From the NCBI RefSeq assembly GCF_000423465.1, contig NZ_KE384021.1, positions 735,903 through 799,902 on the forward strand: a stretch of 64,000 nucleotides of DNA, read 5' to 3'. Position 1 is the stretch's first letter, and every line of letters starts with the position of its first letter. This DNA comes from Propionicicella superfundia DSM 22317. Its GTDB lineage: Bacteria > Actinomycetota > Actinomycetes > Propionibacteriales > Propionibacteriaceae. Shown here one piece after another: positions 24,667 through 37,709 of this stretch. Under the pieces are notes generated by a model. It was not told the DNA's origin, made no database searches, and saw only the letters and a list, made by a program, of their open reading frames with translations. The position numbers and the translations under genes were made by a program.

Positions 24667-25401
24667 ATGATCACCATCGACCACCTTTCGAAGAGCTACG
24701 GCGGCGTGACCGCCGTCGACGACATCTCGTTTCGCGTGGACGCCGGGACCGTCGCCGGCTTCCTCGGCCCGAACGGCGCAGGCAAGTCTACGACGCTGCG
24801 TTGTCTGGTGGGCCTCACGACCCCCGATGGCGGACGCGCGCTGATCGACGGGCAGCCCTTCGGCGAGCTTGCGAACCCCGCCGCACAGGTCGGCGTCCTG
24901 CTCGATGCCGGGGCTCAGCACGTCGGCCGTTCCGGCCGCGAGACGCTGCTGCTGAGTGCACTGGTGATGGGGCTGCCCGCTGTCCGCGTCGACGAGGTGC
25001 TCGACCTCGTCCGCCTGACGCCCGCCGAGTCCCGGCGCCGCGTCGGCACCTATTCGCTGGGTATGCGGCAGCGCCTGGGCCTCGCCACGGCGCTGCTGGG
25101 CTCTCCGCGCGTGCTCGTCCTCGACGAGCCCGTGAACGGGCTCGACCCGCAAGGCATCGTCTGGATGCGTGACCTGCTGCGCGATTTCGCGTCGGGCGGG
25201 GGGACGGTGCTGCTCTCGTCCCACCTGCTGCACGAGGTCGACCAGGTCGCGGACCAGGTGATCATGATCGGCGCGGGCCAGATCGTGGCGCAGGGGTCGC
25301 GCGAGACGCTCCTGTCCGGCGGTGCCGACCTGGAGCAGTTGTTCCTGGAACTGACCGATCCCTCCTCGCGGGGACGGCTGACGGGGGGCGAGGTCGCATG
25401 A
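24667..25401 (+). CDS. ABC-2 type exporter ATP-binding protein
   Basis: ATPase of 244 aa. Walker A is GPNGAGKSTT, Walker B VLVLDEPVNGLDPQG, H-loop SSHLLHE. The signature region reads TYSLGMRQRLGLATALLG, the degenerate form of BcrA/CcmA/NatA-like exporters rather than LSGGQ. The ATG at 24667 starts ITIDHLSKSYGG, the normal family opening; upstream in-frame codons cross the palindrome and are not counted. The stop overlaps the permease start (ATGA). Divergent from a DesK/NarL two-component system that probably controls it; the likely substrates are antimicrobial peptides or lipids, by analogy only. Confidence 0.93.
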   Translation: MITIDHLSKSYGGVTAVDDISFRVDAGTVAGFLGPNGAGKSTTLRCLVGLTTPDGGRALIDGQPFGELANPAAQVGVLLDAGAQHVGRSGRETLLLSALVMGLPAVRVDEVLDLVRLTPAESRRRVGTYSLGMRQRLGLATALLGSPRVLVLDEPVNGLDPQGIVWMRDLLRDFASGGGTVLLSSHLLHEVDQVADQVIMIGAGQIVAQGSRETLLSGGADLEQLFLELTDPSSRGRLTGGEVA

Positions 25402-26276
25402 CCGGCGTCCTTCCCGATCCGACCGCGCCGACACAGAACAGGCCTCCGATGACCACCTCTGCCTCCGTCGCCCCCCTGTCCTCCGCTCACCGCGCCGCCG
25501 CAACGGTCGGTTTCGGGCGCCTCGTGGCCGCCGAGGCGCGCAAGCTCGTCGACACGCGGTCCGGTTTCTGGCTGCTGATCGCGACCGGCCTCGTCACGCT
25601 GGCGGTGACGGCCGCCAACGTCCTCCTTCTCGCCTACGCCTACACGGCGAACGCCGAACTCGCGGGCCGACGGGTCGACCTGTTGACGTCGGCCCAGAGC
25701 GCCGCGGGCGTTCTCACCCTGTTCCTCACCGTGCTGAGCATCCTCACGATCACGAGTGAATGGGGACAGCGCACGGTGCTGACGACCTTCGTCCTCGAGC
25801 CCCGCCGGCAGCGCGTGCTCGCCGCCAAGCTGGTCGTGATCCTCACGGTGACCGTCCTCGCGACGGTGATCGCGTTCCCGGTGGCGGCTGGGCTGATGGG
25901 CCTCGCGCACGCGATCTTCGGGGTGGGGCTCGACTGGAGCCTGCAGGCGGGGCCGGTGTTCGGCGTCGTCCTCGTCGCGGTGCTCGGAGCCCTGATGGGC
26001 GCCGGGTTCGGCCTGCTGATGCTGAACGGCCCGGCCGCGATCGTGACCTCCTTCCTGCTCCCGACGGTGCTCGCGATGACGTCGCTCATCAGCTTCGCGT
26101 GGAGGCCCTACGCCGACATCGACCCGTGGGTCAATCCCACGACGGCGCAGTCGCCGCTCCTGCTGTGGGAGATGGGTTCTCAGGCCTGGGCGCATCTCGC
26201 CGTCACGACGCTGATCTGGATCGGCGTCCCGCTCGCGATCGGGATGTGGCGCTGGGGACGCCGCGAAGCCACGTGA
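25398..26276 (+). CDS. ABC-2 type permease
   Basis: Membrane protein of 292 aa with six predicted helices after a short Ala/Pro-rich cytoplasmic start. FGRLVAAEARKLVDTRSGFWLL is the coupling segment typical of ABC-2 permeases of the YhcJ/NatB-like type, and LTITSEWGQRTVLTTFVLEPRRQRVLAAKL is the second conserved loop of that group. A second ATG (M18) is a possible start, but the first overlaps the ATPase stop. Works with the preceding ATPase as a half or full exporter. Confidence 0.88.
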   Translation: MTGVLPDPTAPTQNRPPMTTSASVAPLSSAHRAAATVGFGRLVAAEARKLVDTRSGFWLLIATGLVTLAVTAANVLLLAYAYTANAELAGRRVDLLTSAQSAAGVLTLFLTVLSILTITSEWGQRTVLTTFVLEPRRQRVLAAKLVVILTVTVLATVIAFPVAAGLMGLAHAIFGVGLDWSLQAGPVFGVVLVAVLGALMGAGFGLLMLNGPAAIVTSFLLPTVLAMTSLISFAWRPYADIDPWVNPTTAQSPLLLWEMGSQAWAHLAVTTLIWIGVPLAIGMWRWGRREAT

Positions 26277-26305
26277 TGAGAAGAGGCATCGCTTTGCTTG
26301 AAAAC

Positions 26306-26324
26306 TTAGGCTAGCCTTCTCTTA
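26306..26324 (+). promoter_or_regulatory. DtxR/IdeR iron box upstream of siderophore importer
   Basis: The 19-bp TTAGGCTAGCCTTCTCTTA matches the DtxR consensus TTAGGTTAGCCTAACCTAA at about 14 of 19 positions and contains the perfect core AGGCTAGCCT. It lies about 107 bp before the lipoprotein start, so the operon should be repressed when iron is plentiful. Confidence 0.75.
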
Positions 26325-26430
26325 CTGAGCGCAGGCTGTGGCCCGCATCGTCGAGGTTCGGCGGCCTGCCAGTGTCCTGTCGGTCGTGACTCAGCACCGA
26401 CGTCGCCAGATGAATGGGAGTTCCTTGACC

Positions 26431-27420
26431 ATGCACACGTTGCGTCGCCGATTCGTCGCGCTCACCGCGGTCTCGACCGCGTTCGCGTTCGTCCTCGCGG
26501 GCTGTTCCGCGAGCCCGACAGCCGAGGAGACCACGGCAGCACCCGCGAACATCGAGGTCCAGGACAACCACGGCGTCCAGACCATCGCGATCCCGCCGAA
26601 GAGTGTGGTCGCGACCGACAACCGCGTCTTCCAGACGCTCGCCGACTGGGGAGTCACCCTGAAGGCGGCGCCTGTCGACCTCATCCCCGCCGGCAACCCG
26701 TACAAGACGGATTCGTCGATCGTGAACCTCGGATCGCACAACGAACCCGACCTGGAGGCTGTCGTCGCCGTCGAGCCGGACCTGATCATCAACGGGCAGC
26801 GGTTCGCCTCCCGGTACGAGGAGCTGAAGACCCTCGCCCCGGACGCCGCGATCATCGAGCTCGATCCGCGCGACGGCGAGCCCTTCGACGAGGAACTGAA
26901 GCGCCAGGTCGAGGTGCTCGGAAAGGTCTTCGGCCACGAGGAGGACGCGCAGCGGCTCATCGACGACTTCGACGCCTCGATCGAACGGGTCAAGAAGGCC
27001 TATGACTCGTCGGACACCGTGATGGCGGTCATCACCTCCGGCGGCGAGATCAACTACGCGGCGCCGGGAACGGGCCGCACCCTCGGCCCGGTGTTCGAGA
27101 TCCTCGATCTGACGCCGGCCCTCACGGCCGACGGGTCCAGCGATCACCAGGGCGACGACATCTCGGTGGAGGCGATCGCCGCGTCCAATCCCGACTGGAT
27201 CCTGGTCATGGACCGCGACGCGGCGGTGAGTGCGAACTCGACGGACGGCTCCTACACCCCGGCGAACGAACTGCTTGCCGGCTCGGCGGCGCTGAAGAAC
27301 GTGACCGCGGTGCAGCAGGGCAACATCGTGTACATGCCGCAGTTCACCTATGTGAACGAGGGCATCCAGACGTACACGGCCTTCTTTACCTCGCTGGCCG
27401 AGCAGTTGGAGAAGAGCTGA
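26431..27420 (+). CDS. Siderophore-binding lipoprotein (FatB/CeuE-like)
   Basis: Extracytoplasmic solute-binding lipoprotein of 329 aa for a ferric-siderophore importer. The signal peptide ends in a lipobox, FVLAGCSA, so the mature Cys is lipid-anchored. The mature part starts IEVQDNHGVQTIAIPPKSVVATDNRVFQTLADWGV, the opening of the Fe(III)-binding periplasmic class III fold, and includes EPDLIINGQRF and ASNPDWILVMDRDAA. The ATG at 26431 was chosen because GGGAG lies 10 nt upstream; the frame is open back to 26338. First gene of a four-gene importer under a DtxR box. Relatives bind anguibactin, petrobactin or catecholates; the siderophore here is unknown. Confidence 0.9.
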   Translation: MHTLRRRFVALTAVSTAFAFVLAGCSASPTAEETTAAPANIEVQDNHGVQTIAIPPKSVVATDNRVFQTLADWGVTLKAAPVDLIPAGNPYKTDSSIVNLGSHNEPDLEAVVAVEPDLIINGQRFASRYEELKTLAPDAAIIELDPRDGEPFDEELKRQVEVLGKVFGHEEDAQRLIDDFDASIERVKKAYDSSDTVMAVITSGGEINYAAPGTGRTLGPVFEILDLTPALTADGSSDHQGDDISVEAIAASNPDWILVMDRDAAVSANSTDGSYTPANELLAGSAALKNVTAVQQGNIVYMPQFTYVNEGIQTYTAFFTSLAEQLEKS

Positions 27421-27448
27421 CGCGTCCGCCGGAGGCGACAGGCCGTCG

Positions 27449-27486
27449 GCGGCGGTGCCGGTCCGGACTCCGGCAGGCACCGCCGC
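27449..27486 (+). terminator. Long hairpin between binding protein and permease genes
   Basis: Exact 11-bp stem (27449-27459 with 27476-27486) in the 160-bp gap after the lipoprotein gene. There is no T tract. It probably acts as a partial terminator or mRNA stabiliser that lets the lipoprotein exceed the permeases. Confidence 0.55.
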
Positions 27487-27580
27487 GGCGGCCCGGCTCC
27501 GACGACCGTCCGGCGGCCGGCCCCGCCGGACGATCCGGACGTCCGCCCGCGATCCGTCGCCCCACCGGTCCCGCTCCCGC

Positions 27581-28603
27581 ATGACGGAATCACTCACCGA
27601 CCTCCCGCCGGCCGTCACGTCCCCGGCCGCGCCCGTTCGCGCCCGGGTCCCGAAGAGCCGCTTGTTCACCTGGCCGCTGCTCGCCGGGCTCGCCGCGACG
27701 GCCGGACTTGTCGCGCTCTCCCTGTTCGTCGGCGTCTACGACATCCTCGGTGCCGAGGACGGTGCGGAGATGTTCGCGATCACCCGGATCCCCCGCACGA
27801 TTGCCCTCGTCCTCGCCGGTGCCGCGATGGCGATGTCCGGCATGGTCATGCAGCAGCTCACCCAGAATCGCTTCGTGGAGCCGTCCACCGCAGGAACCAC
27901 CGAGTGGGCGGGCCTCGGCCTGCTGCTGATCATGATCGTGATGCCGGAGGCGCCGCTGCTCGTAAAGATGACCGGCGCCGTGCTCACCGCCTTCGTGGGC
28001 ACGATGGTCTTCTTCGGGTTCCTGCGCCGCGTCACGCTCCGGTCCTCGATCATCGTGCCGATCGTCGGCATGATGCTGGGCGCCGTCGTCGGCGCCGTGT
28101 CCACCTTCATCGCGCTGTCCACCGACATGCTCCAGAGCATGGGGGTCTGGTTCCTCGGCTCCTTCACCTCCGTGCTGCAGGGGCAGTACGAGCCGCTGTG
28201 GGCCGTCGTGATCGTCGTCGTCGCGGTGTTCGTCGCCGCCGACCGGTTCACCGTCGCGGGGCTGGGGCAGGACGTGGCCACCAACGTGGGTCTGAACTAC
28301 AACCGCGTCGTCCTGCTCGGCACCGGCCTCATCGCCGCCGCGACCGGCATCGTCACGGTCGTGGTCGGGAACCTTCCGTTCCTGGGCCTCATCGTGCCGA
28401 ACATCGTGTCGCTGTTCCGGGGCGACGACCTCCGGTCGAACCTTCCGTGGGTGTGCCTGCTCGGGATCTGGGTGGTCACGGTCTGCGACATCATCGGGCG
28501 CGTCATCGTCATGCCCTTCGAGGTCCCGGTGGCCACCATCCTGGCCGTCCTCGGAGCGGTCGTGTTCATCCTCCTTCTGCTGAGGGCGCGGCGCCGTGGC
28601 TGA
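27581..28603 (+). CDS. FecCD-family siderophore permease (FatD-like)
   Basis: Membrane permease of 340 aa with about nine helices. Family motifs are ITRIPRTIALVLAGAAMAMSGMVMQQLTQNRFVEPSTAG near the N-terminus and VGNLPFLGLIVPNIVSLFRGDD, the ATPase-coupling loop. RFVEPSTAGTTEW in place of NPLADP is characteristic of the CeuB/FatD branch. Upstream in-frame codons (27455-27580) encode Arg/Pro-rich sequence; the ATG at 27581 is preferred. It overlaps the next permease by 8 bp and pairs with it as a heterodimer. Confidence 0.93.
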   Translation: MTESLTDLPPAVTSPAAPVRARVPKSRLFTWPLLAGLAATAGLVALSLFVGVYDILGAEDGAEMFAITRIPRTIALVLAGAAMAMSGMVMQQLTQNRFVEPSTAGTTEWAGLGLLLIMIVMPEAPLLVKMTGAVLTAFVGTMVFFGFLRRVTLRSSIIVPIVGMMLGAVVGAVSTFIALSTDMLQSMGVWFLGSFTSVLQGQYEPLWAVVIVVVAVFVAADRFTVAGLGQDVATNVGLNYNRVVLLGTGLIAAATGIVTVVVGNLPFLGLIVPNIVSLFRGDDLRSNLPWVCLLGIWVVTVCDIIGRVIVMPFEVPVATILAVLGAVVFILLLLRARRRG

Positions 28604-29645
28604 GGGCACCGTGACCAGGCCCGGCCCGCGGGTCGTGGCGGGGCAGCGGCATTCGGGTGCGCTGCCGACCGCGCGCGCCGGACGACGCTACGCGACCATC
28701 CTGGCGGTCCTCGCCACCCTCGCCGTCCTCGTGGCGTCCGGCACCCTCGCCTGGGACAACCCCATGCCGTTCGGCAGCACCGGGTTCTGGCGAATCGCCG
28801 AATTGCGGGCGACGAGCCTCGTCATCATCGTCGTGGTCGCGTTCTGCCAGGCCATCGCGACCGTCTCGTTCCACACGGTGACCAACAACCGGATCATCAC
28901 CCCGTCGATCATGGGCTTCGAGTCGCTGTACCGCCTGGTGCAGACCTCGGCGGTGTTCTTCCTCGGCGCCGCCGGGATCATCGCGGTCCAGGGTGTGTGG
29001 CAGTTCGTCCTGCAGGTGGCGCTCATGGTGGCCTTCGCGGCGGGGCTCTACGGCTGGCTCCTCTCGGGGAAGTACGCGAACCTCCAGATCATGCTGCTCA
29101 TCGGCGTGATCCTCGGAGGGGGCCTCGGCGCGCTCGCCTCGTTCATGCAGCGGCTTCTGACGCCGACCGAGTTCGACCTGCTGACCGCCCGGCTCATCGG
29201 CAGCATCGCCAATGCCGATGCGAGCTACCTCGCGGTCTCCGTGCCGCTCGCCGCCGCCGCCGGGGCGACGCTGTGGCTGGGGGCGGGCCGGCTCAACGTG
29301 CTGGGGCTCGGACGGGACACCGCGATCAACCTCGGCGCCGACCATCGCCGTCAGACGATCGTGGTGCTGCTGCTGGTCTCCGTCCTCATGGCGGTATCGA
29401 CGTCACTGGTCGGGCCGATGACCTTCTTCGGGTTCCTCGTCGCGATGATCGCCTATCAGCTCGCGGACACCTACGACCACCGCCTCATCTTCCCGGTCGC
29501 GTGGCTCACCGGGTTCGTGGTCCTCGCAGGCGCGTACTTCGTGCTCAAGAACGTGTTCTACGCGCAGGGCGCGGTCGGCGTCATCATCGAGATCGTCGGA
29601 GGCTCGTTCTTCCTCGCCTACATCCTGAGAAAGGGGCGGCTGTGA
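28596..29645 (+). CDS. FecCD-family siderophore permease (FatC/CeuC-like)
   Basis: Second permease subunit of 349 aa, starting with a GTG inside the end of the previous gene. It has RATSLVIIVVVAFCQAIATVSFHTVTNNRIITPSIMGFESLY near the N-terminus, matching the CeuC/FatC branch, and GPMTFFGFLVAMIAYQLADTYDHR near the C-terminus as the coupling loop. Eight to nine helices are apparent. The stop overlaps the ATPase start (GTGA). Confidence 0.93.
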   Translation: MAEGTVTRPGPRVVAGQRHSGALPTARAGRRYATILAVLATLAVLVASGTLAWDNPMPFGSTGFWRIAELRATSLVIIVVVAFCQAIATVSFHTVTNNRIITPSIMGFESLYRLVQTSAVFFLGAAGIIAVQGVWQFVLQVALMVAFAAGLYGWLLSGKYANLQIMLLIGVILGGGLGALASFMQRLLTPTEFDLLTARLIGSIANADASYLAVSVPLAAAAGATLWLGAGRLNVLGLGRDTAINLGADHRRQTIVVLLLVSVLMAVSTSLVGPMTFFGFLVAMIAYQLADTYDHRLIFPVAWLTGFVVLAGAYFVLKNVFYAQGAVGVIIEIVGGSFFLAYILRKGRL

Positions 29646-30397
29646 TCACGCTCACGTCGGTCGCGAAGAGCTACAGCTCCGAGGTCGCCATCGGCCCGGT
29701 GGACCTGACGATACCGGCCGGCGGCATCACGGCGCTCGTCGGGCCCAACGGCGCGGGAAAGTCGACGCTGCTCACCATGATCGGCCGGTTGCTCGCGATG
29801 GACGAGGGGGCCATCGAGGTCGCGGGGCTCGACATCGCGACGACGCCGTCGAAGGATCTCGCGAAGATCGTGTCGATCCTGCGCCAGGAGAACCACTTCG
29901 TGGCGCGCCTGACCGTCCGGCAGCTCGTGGGCTTCGGCCGGTTTCCGTACTCGCGCGGCCGGCTCACGCTCGGCGACGAGGAGATCGTCAGTCGCTCGAT
30001 CGACTTCCTCGGCATGGGGGAGCTCGAAGGCCGCTATCTCGACGAGCTCTCCGGCGGGCAGCGGCAGCGGGCGTACGTCGCGATGGTGCTGGCCCAGGAC
30101 ACCGACTGCCTGCTGCTCGACGAGCCGCTCAACAACCTCGACATGCAGCACTCCGTGCAGATGATGCACCATCTTCGCCGGGCGGCGACCGAGCTCGGCC
30201 GCACCATCGTCATCGTCCTGCACGACGTCAACTTCGCAAGCCACTACGCCGACCGCATCTGCGCGATCAAGGACGGCCGGATCGTCCACGTCGGCCTGCC
30301 CGAGGAGATCATGCGCGGCGACGTGCTCACCGAGATCTTCGACACTCCTGTGGACGTCGTGGACGGGCCACGCGGCAGGCTCGCGGTCTACTACTGA
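29642..30397 (+). CDS. Siderophore importer ATP-binding protein (FatE/CeuD-like)
   Basis: ABC ATPase of 251 aa. Walker A GPNGAGKSTLL, Q-loop LRQENHF, signature LSGGQRQRAYVAMVLAQ, Walker B CLLLDEPLNNLDM, H-loop VLHDVNFAS are all intact. QMMHHLRRAATELGRTIVIVLHDVNFASHYADRICAIKDG fits the iron-importer group. It drives the preceding two permeases. The end is followed by about 160 bp containing the heat-shock promoter region of dnaK. Confidence 0.95.
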   Translation: MITLTSVAKSYSSEVAIGPVDLTIPAGGITALVGPNGAGKSTLLTMIGRLLAMDEGAIEVAGLDIATTPSKDLAKIVSILRQENHFVARLTVRQLVGFGRFPYSRGRLTLGDEEIVSRSIDFLGMGELEGRYLDELSGGQRQRAYVAMVLAQDTDCLLLDEPLNNLDMQHSVQMMHHLRRAATELGRTIVIVLHDVNFASHYADRICAIKDGRIVHVGLPEEIMRGDVLTEIFDTPVDVVDGPRGRLAVYY

Positions 30398-30458
30398 TCG
30401 TGCCGGGGAGGGTGGGTGGGTATCCGGCGACGTGGCGATCCAGGGCAACGGCGGGAAT

Positions 30459-30479
30459 AACCCTGGCTCGCCCAGGGTT
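30459..30479. repeat. 8-bp inverted repeat upstream of the HAIR elements
   Basis: AACCCTGG (30459-30466) and CCAGGGTT (30472-30479) pair perfectly around a 5-nt loop. It lies about 60 bp after the importer ATPase stop and touches the first HAIR box. It may terminate the iron operon or be an extra regulatory dyad. Confidence 0.45.
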
Positions 30480-30497
30480 GAGCCGGGTGGACTGAAG
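30477..30497. promoter_or_regulatory. HspR operator (HAIR 1), degenerate
   Basis: GTTGAGC-N7-ACTGAAG resembles the HAIR consensus CTTGAGT-N7-ACTCAAG, with correct spacing. It is 60 bp before the dnaK start. Confidence 0.65.
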
Positions 30498-30504
30498 ATG
30501 AGGA

Positions 30505-30525
30505 ATTGAGCGTGGTAGGCTCAAC
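30505..30525. promoter_or_regulatory. HspR operator (HAIR 2)
   Basis: ATTGAGC-N7-GCTCAAC contains the exact inverted pair TTGAGC/GCTCAA with a 7-bp spacer. It lies 31 bp before the dnaK ATG and probably covers the promoter. Confidence 0.85.
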
Positions 30526-30556
30526 CTCGCATTCGAACTCACTGGAGGAACCACAC

Positions 30557-32406
<1,850 letters not shown>

Positions 32407-32410
<4 letters not shown>

Positions 32411-33033
32411 CGCAGAGGGATGTGCCCGAGGAGGAACGCGAGGGACCGGTCGTTCGCGACCGGCGACGCATAGATCCCGAGACCGGGCAGGTCCGCCGGC
32501 CTCCTTCCCCGCAGCCCGAGCAGGGGAAGGAGGAGCCGGCCGAGGCGGTCGAGGGCGAGCTTCTCGAAGCCGAGCCCATCGCGATGGCGAAGGTGCGTGA
32601 GCTGGAGGAACTCGTCGGCGAGCGCACTGCGGATCTGCAGCGGCTCCAGGCGGAGTACGCGAACTACAAGAAGCGCGTCGATCGCGACAGGGCGCTGTCC
32701 CGGCAGGGCGGCGTGGAGGTCGTCATCTCCGACCTGCTGCCGGTGCTCGACAGCATCGAGGCGGCCCGCCAGCACGGCGAGCTCGACGGTGGCTTCAAGC
32801 TGGTGGCCGACGAGCTCGAACGGCTGGCGGCGAAGCACGGCGTCGAGGTGTTCGGCGAACCGGGGGACGCGTTCGACCCCATGCTGCACGAGGCGCTGAT
32901 GCAGATGCCGTACGAGGCGGGCCCGGTCGCCGAACCGACCGTCGCCGCTGTGATGCAGCGCGGAGTCCGCGTCGGCGACAAGGTGCTGCGACCCGCCCGC
33001 GTCGGGGTGGCACAGCCCGCGACGGAGGAATGA
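32407..33033 (+). CDS. grpE: Nucleotide exchange factor GrpE
   Basis: Releases ADP from DnaK; 208 aa. A charged disordered N-terminal part (1-60) is followed by a long coiled coil (about 62-110, [30 protein letters not shown]) and the beta domain with [19 protein letters not shown] and the closing [13 protein letters not shown], the GrpE signature. GTG start overlaps the dnaK stop, so translation is coupled. Confidence 0.96.
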
Positions 33034-33064
33034 CGAGGCGACAGAGGAAGGAAGGAGGCGTCCG

Positions 33065-34228
33065 GTGAGCACCAAGGACTGGCTCGAGAAGGACTACTAC
33101 AAGGTCCTCGGCGTCTCCAAGGATGCGTCCGCGGCCGAGATCAAGAAGGCGTTCCGGCGACTGGCCCGGGAGAACCATCCCGATCAGCACGCCGGCGACA
33201 AGGCGGCCGAGGATCGCTTCAAGGAGGTCACCGAGGCCTACGACGTCCTCTCCGACGCCGACAAGCGCAAGGAGTACGACGAGGCGCGCAAGCTGTTCGG
33301 GGCCGGGTTCCGGTTTCCGGGTGGCCAGGGCGGTACCGCGGGCGGTCCGTCGATGGAGGATCTGTTCCGTCGGTCCGGCACCGCGGGCGACGGCGGGTTC
33401 AGCGATCTGTTCGGAAACCTGTTCGGCCAGGGCGCGTCGCGTCGCTCGGGCGGGCGCGGGCCCCGGCGTGGGCATGACATCGAGGGCGAGACCACGATCG
33501 ACTTCCGCGAGGCGGTCGAGGGCATCACGGTGTCGCTCCTGACGAACTCCGAGTCCGCGTGCGCGAACTGCCACGGCACCGGTGCCCGCCCGGGGACGAC
33601 TCCGCGGGTGTGCCCGACGTGTCAGGGGTCCGGGATGCAGACGTCCAACGCGGGCGGGGTGTTCGCGGTGAGCGAGCCGTGCCGCGACTGCCGCGGACGC
33701 GGTCTCATCGTGGACGATCCCTGCCCTGTCTGCCAGGGGTCGGGCCGGGCGGTGTCGACGACACCGTTGCAGGTCCGCATCCCCGGCGGCGTGGACGACG
33801 GGAAGCGGCTGCGCATCAAGGGCAAAGGCGGGCCGGGAGACAACGGCGGCTCCGCGGGGGACCTGTACGTCCTCGTCCATGTGCGGCCGCATCCCGTCTT
33901 CGGCCGTTCGGGAGAGAACGTGACGATCACCGTGCCGGTGACGTACCCGGAGGCGGCGCTGGGCGCCGAGATCGAGGTGCCCACGCTGTCCGGCGGTCCG
34001 GTGCGGCTGAAACTGGCTGCCGGCACGCGCAACGGGCAGGTGCTGCGGGTGCGTGGCCGGGGGGTCGCGAAGAAGAACGGGGAGCGAGGCGACCTGCTGG
34101 TCACGATCGACGTCACCGTTCCGCACCACCTGACCGACGAGGCCCGGGACGCCCTTCGCGCCTATGAGGCCGCCGCGCCCGAGGGCGATCCGCGGGCCCG
34201 TCTGTTCGCCGAGGCGGTCGGGACATGA
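33065..34228 (+). CDS. dnaJ: Chaperone DnaJ (Hsp40)
   Basis: DnaK co-chaperone of 387 aa. J-domain (about 9-75) with the HPD tripeptide in ENHPDQHAGD, a Gly/Phe-rich region (about 80-140), and four zinc repeats CANCHGTG, CPTCQGSG, CRDCRGRG, CPVCQGSG (about 160-225), all complete. The C-terminal substrate domains close with RGRGVAKKNGERGDL. Actinobacteria often have two DnaJ copies; this one is in the hspR operon, so it is DnaJ1. Its stop overlaps the hspR ATG. Confidence 0.97.
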   Translation: MSTKDWLEKDYYKVLGVSKDASAAEIKKAFRRLARENHPDQHAGDKAAEDRFKEVTEAYDVLSDADKRKEYDEARKLFGAGFRFPGGQGGTAGGPSMEDLFRRSGTAGDGGFSDLFGNLFGQGASRRSGGRGPRRGHDIEGETTIDFREAVEGITVSLLTNSESACANCHGTGARPGTTPRVCPTCQGSGMQTSNAGGVFAVSEPCRDCRGRGLIVDDPCPVCQGSGRAVSTTPLQVRIPGGVDDGKRLRIKGKGGPGDNGGSAGDLYVLVHVRPHPVFGRSGENVTITVPVTYPEAALGAEIEVPTLSGGPVRLKLAAGTRNGQVLRVRGRGVAKKNGERGDLLVTIDVTVPHHLTDEARDALRAYEAAAPEGDPRARLFAEAVGT

Positions 34229-34644
34229 CCACCCTGCCGGCGATCATCGACCGCGACGCCGCCGTCTTCACGATCTCGGTGGCCGCCCGGCTTGCCGACA
34301 TGCACCCGCAGACGCTCCGCGGGTACGACAAGCTCGGGCTCGTCGTCCCGCGCCGCGCGCGCGGCCGGGGACGACGGTACTCGGCCCGCGACGTCGACCG
34401 GCTCCGTCTGGTGCAGCGCCTGTCGCAGGGCGAGGGGATCAACCTCGCCGGCATTCGGCACATCCTCCGGCTGCAGGCCGAGGTGGACGACCTCACCGAG
34501 CAGGTGGAGAGCCTCGCCGATGCGCTGCGCGCGGCGCGTGCGGTGCCTGCCGCGTCGCGGCTGTTCACCGCGGACTCCGGCGGGGACGTCCGGCTGGGAG
34601 CCCGCTCGGCGCCTCGCCGGCGGCTGCTGGCGCTCACTCGCTGA
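34225..34644 (+). CDS. hspR: Heat-shock repressor HspR (MerR family)
   Basis: Autoregulatory repressor of 139 aa; with DnaK as co-repressor it binds HAIR boxes. MerR-type winged helix (about 12-80): FTISVAARLADMHPQTLRGYDKLGLVVPRRARGRGRRYSARDVDRL, then QRLSQGEGINLAGIRHIL and a coiled dimer helix (LQAEVDDLTEQVESLADAL). The HPQTLRGYDKLGL wording is specific to HspR. Operators are visible before dnaK and clpB. Confidence 0.97.
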   Translation: MTTLPAIIDRDAAVFTISVAARLADMHPQTLRGYDKLGLVVPRRARGRGRRYSARDVDRLRLVQRLSQGEGINLAGIRHILRLQAEVDDLTEQVESLADALRAARAVPAASRLFTADSGGDVRLGARSAPRRRLLALTR

Positions 34645-34977
34645 GGACCGGCGGCTGCGTCGGCCCACGGTCGCCGGGACGCGGCGGCCACAGGCTCGGG
34701 CGGATCGTGGAAAGCGGCCCCGGAACGTCGCGAACCGTCTATCGGAATCCGGGGGGAATTGGTGCCGATAGGCGGTCCGCGACACTGACGTTCGGCTCCA
34801 CCGCCACGGGCGGCGGATTCACGGTCAGCACGATGCCGTTCTCGCCGGGGGGACGAGGAACAGCTTCAACAAAACTACGAATACCCGAGGGAAACGTCAA
34901 CCTGCCCTCAGGGCACGGTGGAGGCTCCGCCGGGTCGCGCCCCTCACCAGGGGCGGAATAGACAAACCAACCCCATG
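34645..34977. other. Non-coding gap between hspR and clpB operator
   Basis: About 330 bp without a supported gene. The only structure seen is a 7-bp perfect stem-loop (CGCCCCT at 34938-34944, AGGGGCG at 34949-34955) just before the HAIR box, which could end the hspR transcript. The rest is GC-rich and featureless, with a few A-rich words near 34870 (AACAAAACTACGAATAC) that may be part of a promoter. Confidence 0.6.
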
Positions 34978-34998
34978 GTTGAGTCTGGTGAACTCAAC
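34978..34998. promoter_or_regulatory. HspR operator (HAIR) of clpB
   Basis: GTTGAGT-N7-ACTCAAC is a perfect inverted repeat and differs from the HAIR consensus only in the outer base of each half. It lies 28 bp before the clpB start, so clpB belongs to the HspR regulon. Confidence 0.93.
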
Positions 34999-35026
34999 TT
35001 TGATCCTGCGATGGAGAACCAACCAC

Positions 35027-37639
<2,613 letters not shown>

Positions 37640-37696
37640 CCGGCGAGCACGGCGCGGGGGGCGTGCCCGCCCTCCGGGCGCCGCGGGGCGATCCCC

Positions 37697-37702
37697 TACA
37701 AT
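37697..37702 (+). promoter_or_regulatory. -10 box TACAAT for leaderless sortase message
   Basis: TACAAT is a near-consensus -10 hexamer that includes the first two bases of an upstream ATG (37701), followed by 7 nt to a GTG at 37710. This spacing argues that the GTG, not the ATG, is the true start. Confidence 0.55.
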
Positions 37703-37709
37703 GGCGCCC

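Noticed and set aside
22639..25503. Very long open reading frame on the minus strand that fuses the NarL regulator with sequence antisense to the ABC exporter
   Set aside because: Only the last 219 codons have protein-family sense; the rest is Arg/Pro/Gly-rich text typical of GC-rich non-coding frames, opposite to genuine genes.
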